This document shows positions 9,272 through 18,261 of a DNA stretch of 32,978 nucleotides, one piece after another; position 1 is the stretch's first letter; the number at the start of each line of letters is the position of its first letter. This DNA is from Chloroflexota bacterium (GTDB taxonomy: Bacteria > Chloroflexota > Dehalococcoidia > Lucifugimonadales > JADFKI01): positions 1-32,978 of the forward strand of contig JACZVF010000004.1 of NCBI GenBank assembly GCA_022572805.1. The letters run 5' to 3'. Both the position numbers and the translations under genes were made by a program. The notes below the pieces were generated by a model. The model was given only the letters and a program-made list of their open reading frames with translations. It was not told the origin of the DNA and searched no databases.

Positions 9272-9808
9272 ATGACCAACGTAATCATCGGTGCATTCGT
9301 AATAGCGGTGATTTTGGGCGCCTCAATGTTGCTTGCAAACGCTGCATTGTCTTCGGTAAGCAACTTGGCCGTCGGCTGGGACAGGATGATGGACCGCAAG
9401 GAGGACATAACGAGGACCAAGTTGACGTTGTTGTCCGTTGACCCCAATGCATCCAGCACGATTATCGAGGTGTCCATTCGAAATTCGGGGCAAACGTCTC
9501 TGGGTAATTTCGACAAGTGGGATGTGATGATTCGGTACTATGCCACATCCAACGACACCGATCTTAACTTGGAATGGATGTCCTACGTGGCTACCAGCAC
9601 GCCGGCAACGCTCCAATGGACCGTCGAGGGAATCTATTCAGACGCCGCGACCAGAGTGAAGGAGACATACGAGCCCAATCTGCTCAATCCAGGCGAAGAG
9701 ATGATATTGCGTGCCAATGTGACGCCGGCGATCCCTGCCGGCACCAACAACGCAATAAGTATTGGAACGCCCAACGGTGTCTCGATACCAGCGCCATTTT
9801 CACGTTAA
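9272..9808 (+). CDS. ArlF/ArlG-type archaellum protein
   Basis: N-terminal TM (VIIGAFVIAVILGASMLLANAALSSVSNLAVGWDRMMDRKED) followed by a beta-rich domain (IIEVSIRNSGQTSLGNFDKWDVMIRY). Cluster context between ArlG-type and ArlJ-type genes. Confidence 0.7.
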   Translation: MTNVIIGAFVIAVILGASMLLANAALSSVSNLAVGWDRMMDRKEDITRTKLTLLSVDPNASSTIIEVSIRNSGQTSLGNFDKWDVMIRYYATSNDTDLNLEWMSYVATSTPATLQWTVEGIYSDAATRVKETYEPNLLNPGEEMILRANVTPAIPAGTNNAISIGTPNGVSIPAPFSR

Positions 9809-9832
9809 CACCGGACTTAATATCAAATAGCC

Positions 9833-11404
9833 ATGGTAACCTCAATTAAATTGCCAATAAAGTTCTGGAAGAAGGACTCCGGCGTTGCGGAGCCCTCTGA
9901 AGCCGCGCGCAAGCCGAAACAGAAAATCAACAAGCCCAGCGATCGCAACCTACAGTTCGACCTCTTCGCTCAGTTGACGTACATGGCGGCCATAGCCACG
10001 GCGCGTATTTCCCGCTCGGAGCTATTTGAAAGCGCCTGCAAGCTGCCTTACTCATCCACGCCCTACTTTCGGCAGGTTCACTTCCTGGCCGAAAAGGTGG
10101 GGATCGACTACGCCGAGGCGTGCCGTATGATCGCCGAGCGCACGAAGGTTGAAGAGATTAGAGGTTTCCTGCTAAGACTTTCCGGCGCGTTGGCATCCGG
10201 CGAAGACGAAGAGGAGTTTCTGAAGCGCGAGGCCGGCGTTATCGCCGACAACTTCACCAACCGCTATGAGCGGGACGTGGAGTCCCTGAAGAAATGGACA
10301 GACGCCTACGTCACGCTGGTCGTGGCGGCCGGCCTTATCGTGATCGTATCGGTAATTTCGATGATGATTTACGACGTAGGCACCGGCATGATCGTAGGGA
10401 TAGCCTTCACCATGGTGTTGGTAACCTGCCTGGGTGCGTGGATTCTGTATATCAGCTCGCCTCATGAGGTGAAAACAAGGGTTAAAGGCCCGACCTCCAG
10501 GTTGCAAATAATGGCGACGAAATTATTCGTCATGTTGGGACCGCTGGCTGCGACCGTGGCGGCGCTGATGTTCCTGGCCGGTTTTAGCCTGGGCTCCATT
10601 TTGATAGCAGGTGGAGCGATCCTGTTCCTGCCAGGATTCTTGATGAACAGGAACGACGGCAAGCTTAGCAAAATAGACTATGACATTCCCACAGTCGTGC
10701 GGGTGTTAGGCGGGGTAACGTCTGCCATCGGCACCACGGTTACGCAGGCGCTGGGACAGATAGACAAGCGTTCCATGGGTGTGCTCACGCCTGAGATGAA
10801 CCGTCTACGCTACCGATTGGACGCAGGCATAGACCCAAAGGCGTGTTGGGACAGGTTCGTCGATGAGACCGGGAGCGAGCTGGTAGAGCGCACGATATGC
10901 ATGTTCTGGGACGCCTTGAGCATGGGCGCGGACCCGGGGAAGGCCGGCGAGGCATCGTCGGTGTTCGCCGCTAGAATAGCCCACCTTCGAGCCACGCGAA
11001 GCATGGTTGCCGTCACGTTCCAGTGGCTTATTCTCCCCCTGCACATCGCCATGGTGGGTCTGATGCTGTTCATACCGCAAATCATGACAATGTTCACGGA
11101 GATGATCAACCAGAGCGCCGAGGTGCTCACCAGCAATTCGAACTCCAGCCTACCCAACTCCAGCGTGCCCATTGGGGAACTGTTTGCATTCGGCAACGTG
11201 GACCTGACGATTATTAACATCCTGGTCACCTTCGTAGTGCTGGTGCTGACCGCAGCAAACGCCTTCGCGCCCAAGGCCGCGGGCGGTGGGCATAATCTAA
11301 GGATCGTTTACAACCTCTCAATCATGATGATTATCACCGGGGCGCTGATGCTGGCGATCCCCGTATTCACCAGGTCCATTTTCCAGTCCATAGTTGATAC
11401 GTAA
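9833..11404 (+). CDS. ArlJ (FlaJ)-type archaellum membrane platform protein (T2SF/TadC superfamily)
   Basis: 523 aa with multiple TM segments and duplicated T2SF-like cytoplasmic helical domains (FAQLTYMAAIATARISRSELFE..; VRVLGGVTSAIGTTVTQALGQI..), typical of FlaJ. Confidence 0.87.
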   Translation: MVTSIKLPIKFWKKDSGVAEPSEAARKPKQKINKPSDRNLQFDLFAQLTYMAAIATARISRSELFESACKLPYSSTPYFRQVHFLAEKVGIDYAEACRMIAERTKVEEIRGFLLRLSGALASGEDEEEFLKREAGVIADNFTNRYERDVESLKKWTDAYVTLVVAAGLIVIVSVISMMIYDVGTGMIVGIAFTMVLVTCLGAWILYISSPHEVKTRVKGPTSRLQIMATKLFVMLGPLAATVAALMFLAGFSLGSILIAGGAILFLPGFLMNRNDGKLSKIDYDIPTVVRVLGGVTSAIGTTVTQALGQIDKRSMGVLTPEMNRLRYRLDAGIDPKACWDRFVDETGSELVERTICMFWDALSMGADPGKAGEASSVFAARIAHLRATRSMVAVTFQWLILPLHIAMVGLMLFIPQIMTMFTEMINQSAEVLTSNSNSSLPNSSVPIGELFAFGNVDLTIINILVTFVVLVLTAANAFAPKAAGGGHNLRIVYNLSIMMIITGALMLAIPVFTRSIFQSIVDT

Positions 11405-11482
11405 TTGGGCTAGCCACCGCATTTCGCTGCCGGCGGGATGAGCCGGCCAAGGGTACCGGTCGATTCCGGTAGAGGTGACAAG

Positions 11483-11887
11483 ATGCCGATGTTCGGCCAA
11501 AAAAAGAAAGACAAGAAGGAAAAGACCGGTCAGGGCTCCTCTCCTGATGTCGACAACGTAGACGACTCGTCGCTAGAAAACGACGAAGACGACGATGATA
11601 ATGGCATAAACGACCTGTTGGGCAACGCCGATGAAGACGGCTCCTCAGGCGAAGGCTCCGGTGAGGACGAAGACGGCAATGACGCTCTCGCAGGAATCGG
11701 CATGGATGATGACGATGACGATGACGGGATGGATTCCGACCTCATGGATATTTTCAGCAGCGAGGCCGAGGAGGCTGACATCGACCTCGCCGCCCTGACA
11801 AGCGGACTGGAACCTGTGGATGCGTCATCCCTGCTAATACAGGCGCAATCAGTAGTGGCAGCCCTACGAAGAAAGCTGTACGGCTAA
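11483..11887 (+). CDS. Highly acidic Asp/Glu-rich protein with short helical C-terminus
   Basis: MPMFGQKKKDKKEKTG..DDDDNG..MDDDDDDDGMDSD..DIDLAALTSGLEPVDASSLLIQAQSVVAALRRKLYG. RBS AGAGGTG before ATG 11483. Lies tightly between arlJ-like and kinase genes. Confidence 0.65.
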   Translation: MPMFGQKKKDKKEKTGQGSSPDVDNVDDSSLENDEDDDDNGINDLLGNADEDGSSGEGSGEDEDGNDALAGIGMDDDDDDDGMDSDLMDIFSSEAEEADIDLAALTSGLEPVDASSLLIQAQSVVAALRRKLYG

Positions 11888-11909
11888 TAATCTCGCAAGG
11901 TTGAAAGCA

Positions 11910-13538
11910 ATGAATGACTTTGAAGGAAACAGAACCTCCCGGTCAGGCGCCCCCGAACAGATAGCCGCGCCGGACGTGGACAATGATAGGCCTGGGGCGA
12001 ATAATAAGTTCATGCCCGAGATGGTGAAACAAGTAGAGGCCCTGAGCGAGGCGAACATGCTAAGCCGGGCCATCATAGACCACTTGAGCCACGCCCTGGT
12101 GGTGGTGGACAGGTCCATGCGTGTAATCCACACCAACCTGCGGTTTAGAAGTCTATTCAGCGTGAACGAAGATGTCGCGCAGATGGGGATCACGATAGGC
12201 AAGGTCATGGATGACGAGTCGTTGACCGGCATCATTCAGCATTGCGTGAAGTCCGGGGAGCCTTTGCGGGAGATGGAATACACGTGCAGCGCCAGGGCCG
12301 ACGAGGAAGCCAGACAGTTCCTGCTGGACATATCTCTTTTCGTAATACCGTCGAACAAGGAACGGATACTGCTCTCTTTCGACGAAATTACCGAGTGGAA
12401 GCAGCGCCAGAACCAGGTGACGGAGGCAAGCCGCCTCGTTTCGATCGGGGAGATGGCAGCCGGCATCGCGCACGAGATAAACAACCCTCTGGCAGCCGTC
12501 ATGGGCTTCGCCCAGCTAGCAATGCGGCGGAACGTGGATGATTCTATTCGGCGAGACCTGGACAAAATACTGGCCGAGTCCAAGAGGGCTTCGAAGATAA
12601 TAGCCAATCTTCAGTCGTTCGCCAGAAGGTACAAACCCAGGCAAGAGCCGGTCAACGTGATTGAAATCCTTCAGAAGGTGCTTGAGTTCCGGTCCTACGA
12701 GTCGCAGGTGAGCAATATTGCCGTGGCGATGAAGTTCGACCCGCGCACACCCCTGGTCATGGGCGACGAGCACCAGTTGGACCAGGTATTTCTCAACATA
12801 GTGATTAATGCCGAACACATGATGTTCATAACCAACGGCGGCGGCAACCTGAATATCGAGATTGGACTCCATGACGATAAAGTATTCATCTCTTTCGAGG
12901 ACGATGGCCCCGGCATAGAGCCGGATGTCCTGCCCAAGATATTCGATCCCTTCTTCACTACGAAGGAGGTCGGCAAGGGCACGGGGCTTGGCCTGAGCAT
13001 CTGCTATGGCATAGTCCACGAGCATGGCGGAATCATCCGGGTGAGCGGCACACCCGGCAACGGCGCGACATTCGTGGTGGAGCTGCCGGCGCCGGAAGTG
13101 GAACCCGGCGAGGAGTCCGCCGCCAAAGATAATACCCCAGAGACAGACAACGCCTGCAGACCGCTAAACGTGCTAATCGTGGACGACGAGCCCCTGGTGG
13201 TGGAGTTCCTGTCCAGAGTCCTGACGGAGTTTGGACACACTGTCGCGATGGCGGAAAACGGCAACTCCGTAATGGAAATGACCGATCTGGACAAATACGA
13301 TCTCATAATGCTGGACGTTCGTATGCCCGGCGTCGGAAGCGAAACGCTCTTCGATCATATCCGAGGGGTCTCAAACGACATTTCAAACCGGATATTGTAC
13401 ATAACAGGAGACGCAACTAATCCCGACACCCGAGCGTTCATTGCCGCGACGGGCAGTCCTGTGCTAACCAAGCCGTTCACGATTGAGGACCTGCTGACGG
13501 CGGTACGGCGTATAGCGGGCAAGAATCCGCCAAGTTAA
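11910..13538 (+). CDS. Soluble PAS-type hybrid histidine kinase (HisKA, HATPase_c, C-terminal receiver)
   Basis: H-box GEMAAGIAHEINNPLAAVMGFAQLA; N/G boxes DQVFLNIVINAEHM, FEDDGPGIEPDVLPKIFDPFFTTKEVGKGTGLGLSICYGIV; REC VLIVDDEPLVVEF..LIMLDVRMPG..LTKPF. Confidence 0.95.
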   Translation: MNDFEGNRTSRSGAPEQIAAPDVDNDRPGANNKFMPEMVKQVEALSEANMLSRAIIDHLSHALVVVDRSMRVIHTNLRFRSLFSVNEDVAQMGITIGKVMDDESLTGIIQHCVKSGEPLREMEYTCSARADEEARQFLLDISLFVIPSNKERILLSFDEITEWKQRQNQVTEASRLVSIGEMAAGIAHEINNPLAAVMGFAQLAMRRNVDDSIRRDLDKILAESKRASKIIANLQSFARRYKPRQEPVNVIEILQKVLEFRSYESQVSNIAVAMKFDPRTPLVMGDEHQLDQVFLNIVINAEHMMFITNGGGNLNIEIGLHDDKVFISFEDDGPGIEPDVLPKIFDPFFTTKEVGKGTGLGLSICYGIVHEHGGIIRVSGTPGNGATFVVELPAPEVEPGEESAAKDNTPETDNACRPLNVLIVDDEPLVVEFLSRVLTEFGHTVAMAENGNSVMEMTDLDKYDLIMLDVRMPGVGSETLFDHIRGVSNDISNRILYITGDATNPDTRAFIAATGSPVLTKPFTIEDLLTAVRRIAGKNPPS

Positions 13539-13597
13539 CAATCTACCGGGGCCTACCACCGATCCATGGGTAGCCGCGTTTGAACAGGAGGATCACA

Positions 13598-13993
13598 TTG
13601 GTCTCCAGAACAGTCAGGCAAGCGTTGATCGTCGAGGACAATAGTGAAATCGCCGAAGAACTGAAAACCATCCTCAGCGACATGGGCTATAAGGTAACGA
13701 CTCTGGATAATCCCGCGGAGGTAACGGACACTCTGGGGACGCATCAGTATGAGGTGGCACTGCTGAATATGCAGTTGCCGGACATGAGCTGGCGCGGAAC
13801 GTTCAATGCGATAAAGAGCGCCTCGCGCAGCACCACCGTGATCATGATGTCCAAAGAGGTCGACGAAGAGGCCAAGAGGACGGCGTTAACAGCGGGGGCC
13901 TACGTCACAATGGAAAGGCCCCTGGATGGGGCCAGACTCGTCAACCTGATATCTCCGAGGAACGACGGGATGTTCGTATCCCTGAAGAGCTAG
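13598..13993 (+). CDS. Stand-alone receiver-like protein with non-canonical phosphoacceptor site (pseudo-receiver)
   Basis: ALIVEDNSEIAEELKTILSDMGY..YEVALLNMQLPDMSW..VIMMSKE..AGAYVTMERPLDG: REC fold pattern, with Asn (AAT 13766-13768) at the usual Asp. TTG start at 13598 preceded by AGGAGG. Confidence 0.85.
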   Translation: MVSRTVRQALIVEDNSEIAEELKTILSDMGYKVTTLDNPAEVTDTLGTHQYEVALLNMQLPDMSWRGTFNAIKSASRSTTVIMMSKEVDEEAKRTALTAGAYVTMERPLDGARLVNLISPRNDGMFVSLKS

Positions 13994-14008
13994 CAGGTAC
14001 CCGGCTTA

Positions 14009-15472
14009 TCAGTCCGAAGTCGGCCGCGGCGGGCTATAACCAAGTGGGGTAGTCCCGTCAGCCTCACTCGGCTTGACCGCCTCACCATCGGAATCGTGGC
14101 CAGCCAGCCGTCCCGTGCCCACGACGCTGCCGACCAGGGACCCGATTCTGGCCCTATCCCAGGCCACGACTACGGCGGCCAGGCCTACGTAAATGCCGGC
14201 CATGAGCCCGGGGACCAGCGCGTTTCCGCCCTGCGGGTACAGATACATCAGCATCCTGTGAGCGCAGAAGGTGACGAGCAGCGCTGCTGCGCTCCTCCCG
14301 GTCAGGGACAGCCTGGAAAGCAATATCACCGCCAGCAACGCCTGGGACATGGCCACAAGCACCTCAAGCCTCTGATGTTCTCCCAATGTCAGCACCTCCG
14401 GCGAGCCGTAGAGCGCGCCTCCGATTAAGGGCGCAAAGGGCAGCACTCCCAACACCAGCGTCCACAACGCCACCACGGTCAACACCAGTATCGATGTGGC
14501 CAAGGCGATGCGCCCATTCCAGACCATCATCGCCATCACAGCCACCAGCGGAGCCTTGGTCAGTATCGGCATCAGGTCTTGCAAATATGTGAAACCACTG
14601 GCGCCCCCACTTGCGCCGAGGCCCAGCGCATACATGCCGTCAGCAAATGTCGGCACCGCAAGGTAGACCACCGCGGTGGCGTACAGAACCAGCAGCGGCA
14701 TCACCCCAGGCGGAGATGACGGGACGGCATGAATGGGGTCGGCACGACGCTGGAACGGCCGCAAGCGAACCTGAGCGCTTCGATATTGCTGGAAGCCTTT
14801 CCAGGCCAGCACGCCGAACAAGAGCAGAAGCACAGGGGTGTCCAACGGCCAGACGTAGCCCTTAACGTAAACGAGGAATCCGTAAAAGACGACCATCAGC
14901 AGCAGGAGCAGCTCTATTCCCTGTGAGCTATGCAGCTCCAGGCGCGTACCGCCAGTTCGCAGCCTGTTGACCAGGTATAGCGCCGGCAGACCCACGCCAA
15001 TCAGATAGAAGCTAGAGCCGGTGATAGCCGAAAGGGATAAACCGCCGAAATCAGCCGAAAGCGGGCTGACGCCCATCCAAGCGTAGTAAGTATCGGAAGA
15101 GAACTCCGGCAAGACGGCCACGAATGCCACCATCAACAGGGCGGCCGCCCTGGGCAATCCGTCGATTCGATACAGCGACAGCGCCAGCACGACGGATGCC
15201 CCAAACATGGCGATGGCGGCGAGCATCGTGACGGCTGTCAACCCCAGGGATAGGCCACCAAAGACAGCAACGGCCAAGCCCGGCACCGTAAGCACCACGG
15301 CAACCGAAATCACGCTGAAGGAGTCGAATGAAAGGTTCTTCAATACGCCCGATCTCCACCACACCATTGCAACCGCGAGATTCCGCAATTGCGGAGCCGC
15401 CTGCACCCAGGCGCGGAGGATGTCTACACCCAGCAATAGTGGGTGGCATCCCCCTGCAAAGCATCGCAGCAT
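14009..15472 (-). CDS. Multi-pass integral membrane protein, possibly Ca2+/cation antiporter-like
   Basis: About 10+ hydrophobic segments. VAFVAVLPEFSSDTYYAW...SLSAITGSSFYLIGVGLP is weakly reminiscent of CaCA/NCX alpha-repeats. Start codon uncertain. Confidence 0.6.
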   Translation of the reverse strand: MLRCFAGGCHPLLLGVDILRAWVQAAPQLRNLAVAMVWWRSGVLKNLSFDSFSVISVAVVLTVPGLAVAVFGGLSLGLTAVTMLAAIAMFGASVVLALSLYRIDGLPRAAALLMVAFVAVLPEFSSDTYYAWMGVSPLSADFGGLSLSAITGSSFYLIGVGLPALYLVNRLRTGGTRLELHSSQGIELLLLLMVVFYGFLVYVKGYVWPLDTPVLLLLFGVLAWKGFQQYRSAQVRLRPFQRRADPIHAVPSSPPGVMPLLVLYATAVVYLAVPTFADGMYALGLGASGGASGFTYLQDLMPILTKAPLVAVMAMMVWNGRIALATSILVLTVVALWTLVLGVLPFAPLIGGALYGSPEVLTLGEHQRLEVLVAMSQALLAVILLSRLSLTGRSAAALLVTFCAHRMLMYLYPQGGNALVPGLMAGIYVGLAAVVVAWDRARIGSLVGSVVGTGRLAGHDSDGEAVKPSEADGTTPLGYSPPRPTSD

Positions 15473-15802
15473 ATCTAGGTGTCGTCAACCGGCAACCCTT
15501 CTGAGCTGGTTAATCATGTGTTAGCTTTTGTTGATGTGGCCTTCCACGCCGTACCCGCAGAGCGATTGCGTGTTGAGCGCCTTGCGGTGGGTGCATACAT
15601 TAGCGATTCGTCAGAGACCCCGTGATAGGCTGGAAACATTAAGAAAAGGCCCTTTCGACATGCCGTTGTTTTAAGACTACAGCAAGCGAAAGCGCCTCTA
15701 CACGAATCCCCGCCCAGTGATTAAGCATCTCCGCGGCCGGAGCCCGGATGATCACTGAACGGGAGACGCGCGTCCGATAATATCGGAGGATGGATCTACC
15801 TT

Positions 15803-16714
15803 ATGTTTGAGCTGGATTTGCATCGGCTGGCCGTCTTCTATACGGTCGTAAACGAAGGCACGCTCTCAAAGGCCGGTGATAGCCTCTACATGAGCCAGCC
15901 CGCCATATCAGCCCACATCAAGGCCTTGGAGCAGCAGTTGGGCGTTCCCCTCTTCTACCGCGTGGGCAGACGCTCCGTTGTGAACAAGGCCGGGGAAGTC
16001 CTGTACCGGAAGGCCGAACAGCTCTTCTCCGTGGCTGACGAGCTCAAGGCCGAGATGGATGAGCTGAAAGGCATGTCCATCGGCCGGCTGAATCTGGGCG
16101 CTTCCGTGGACTGGCAGTACAGGCTCCCCGACGACCTGGACAAGTTCAAGCAGAAGTTCCCAGGGGTTGAGCTTTCCATGAACCTGTTCACCGAAGACCG
16201 CATCGAGCGGCTGGTGCTGGACAGGACCCTGGACATGGGATTCGTGGGACACGTCCCAACCCGCCCGGAGCTGGTGACAGAGCACCTTGGCGACGACGAC
16301 CTGGTGCTCATCTGCAGCAGGACTCACAGGCTGTTCAAGAAAGCCAGGACCCGGCCATCCGATCTTGCACATGAGGCCCTGATAGTCAGAGAGCCGGATT
16401 CAGCCGCCAGGCTCGTAAGTGACGAGATTCTCGAGTCCCAAGACCTCATGGACGGCATTTCCATGGAGCTGGGGAGCTACGAGGCCATCAAGAGGGCCGT
16501 TATGGTGGGCAAGGGCGTAGGCCTCGTGGCGCGCCAATCGCTGGGTGCGGAGATTCAGGCCGATCTTCTGAAGGTGCTGGATGTCGCGGAGATGAAGGCG
16601 ACCATACAGCTTCATCTCATCTACTTGAGGGACAAGAAGATGACTACCTCTCAGAGCGCCTTCATGGAGATTGTCGCGCCGCGCACCACGTTGGCGACCG
16701 CGGTAGAGGCCTGA
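15803..16714 (+). CDS. LysR-family transcriptional regulator
   Basis: N-terminal wHTH LHRLAVFYTVVNEGTLSKAGDSLYMSQPAISAHIKALEQQLGVPLFYR; substrate-binding domain follows. Confidence 0.95.
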   Translation: MFELDLHRLAVFYTVVNEGTLSKAGDSLYMSQPAISAHIKALEQQLGVPLFYRVGRRSVVNKAGEVLYRKAEQLFSVADELKAEMDELKGMSIGRLNLGASVDWQYRLPDDLDKFKQKFPGVELSMNLFTEDRIERLVLDRTLDMGFVGHVPTRPELVTEHLGDDDLVLICSRTHRLFKKARTRPSDLAHEALIVREPDSAARLVSDEILESQDLMDGISMELGSYEAIKRAVMVGKGVGLVARQSLGAEIQADLLKVLDVAEMKATIQLHLIYLRDKKMTTSQSAFMEIVAPRTTLATAVEA

Positions 16715-17408
16715 TAGATTCCACTCGGCTCGACACCGGCAAGTGCCCATTGCCGACCCTCTCTACGCGTGTACGGGTCTGTTACGCCTGAGCCCAACTG
16801 CTCAAGGAGCTTGAGCCCCCGTCGGGCCAACGTCTGAATCAGGTCCACGTTGGATCGCCTGATGAGTTCCGCCTCGCCGACCTGGACTGGGACGAGACGG
16901 CCCTTCATCAGAGCAGTCCCCCCCGGCGCCAATCGCCCCGTCGGCGCTCCCGTGAAACAGGCCCGGCCATGCGCCGTTTGCGAAAGCCACTTCGTCCGGA
17001 GCTCGAAGGTTATCGTCGCGTTCCCTACCGTTCAGCGTGCCGGAAGTGGTCATCGCTGCCCTATTCCCTGGTGTCGCCCAATCAATTAAGGGGCCGAATT
17101 TCAGCAAACTCAGACAGCTGCGGACCGTACCTACCTTATGGACAGACGCCACGGCTGCGTCAGCTACCGTCGTGCGCCCAGAACCCGGAATCCCGCTTAC
17201 ATTCGCAGCGGTCCAGGTTGCGCTAATCAGGTCCCATGCGGCCCCCGTGCCGGCAGTAACGGCTACCTTGACTAGTATAGGAATGGGATTTACCCTACGT
17301 CTGTCTTTGTTGGGCACGGCGGGACGAGCGCGGTGGCACATGTGATAGGCTCGACGGATGCCAAGCGCCTGCCGTGACTTTTAGCGAAACACGAAGAGGG
17401 GGATCAAG

Positions 17409-18203
17409 ATGCAGCTTACCGCATTGCCGGATAGTCCTGACGAGTTACGCGGCCTTATTAGAAAGGGTGAGCTGGTGCATCCCACCAGCGGCATGGCCCC
17501 GGGCCGGGTGCAGGCCAACCTGGCCATACTGCCCAGGGACCTGGCCTTCGATTTTCTCCTGTTCTGCCAGCGCAACCCCAAGCCTTGCCCCTTGCTGGAG
17601 GTGGTGGAGGCCGGCGAGACGGAACCGCGACATTTCGCCCCGGGCGCCGATATTCGCACGGATGTTTCGCTCTACAGGGTGTATCGGGACGGGAAGATGG
17701 TCTCCGAGGTGGAGGACCTTTCCGAATTCTGGCGAGACGATCTGGTGTCGTTTCTGCTGGGGTGCAGCTTCTCCTTCGAAACGGCCTTGATACGGGCCGG
17801 CATTCGCATGCGGCACATGGAGTCCGATACCAACGTGCCCATGTTCATCACCAATATCGCCACAACGCCGGCGGGGGCGTTCTCCGGCCCAATGGTTGTC
17901 TCCATGCGGCCCATCCCCCGCGAACAGGTAGTCCGGGCCGTCCAGGTGACATCGCGCTTCCCCGCGGTTCACGGAGCGCCCGTGCACCTGGGTGACCCGG
18001 AGGCCATAGGCATCGCAGACATAACCAGGCCCGACTTCGGCGAGCCTGTAGACTTCGAGGAAGGCGACGTGCCCGTGTTCTGGGCGTGTGGCGTAACCCC
18101 CCAGGCCGTGGCCATGAGCGTAAAGCCGCCGCTGATGATAACCCACGCTCCCGGTCACATGTTCATTACCGATAAGAAGGACGAGGACCTGGCTGTTCTG
18201 TAA
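17409..18203 (+). CDS. DUF1445-family putative hydro-lyase (N-terminal half of D-glutamate cyclase type)
   Basis: Family-typical HPTSGMAPGRVQANLAILP, FLLGCSFSFETALIRAGI, NVPMFITNI, FSGPMVVSMRPI, VFWACGVTPQAVAM..ITHAPGHMFITD. Confidence 0.92.
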   Translation: MQLTALPDSPDELRGLIRKGELVHPTSGMAPGRVQANLAILPRDLAFDFLLFCQRNPKPCPLLEVVEAGETEPRHFAPGADIRTDVSLYRVYRDGKMVSEVEDLSEFWRDDLVSFLLGCSFSFETALIRAGIRMRHMESDTNVPMFITNIATTPAGAFSGPMVVSMRPIPREQVVRAVQVTSRFPAVHGAPVHLGDPEAIGIADITRPDFGEPVDFEEGDVPVFWACGVTPQAVAMSVKPPLMITHAPGHMFITDKKDEDLAVL

Positions 18204-18261
18204 AGCACCGAAACAACCCTGCCAAGACCGGGTTACCATTTACTCCTAAAGGAGCCTCAAA

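Noticed and set aside
16715-17345. ORFs 16802-17341 (-) and 17037-17345 (+) in the gap between LysR and DUF1445 genes
   Set aside because: No recognisable motifs and mutually overlapping. Possibly decayed or non-coding; not enough evidence to call a gene or pseudogene.
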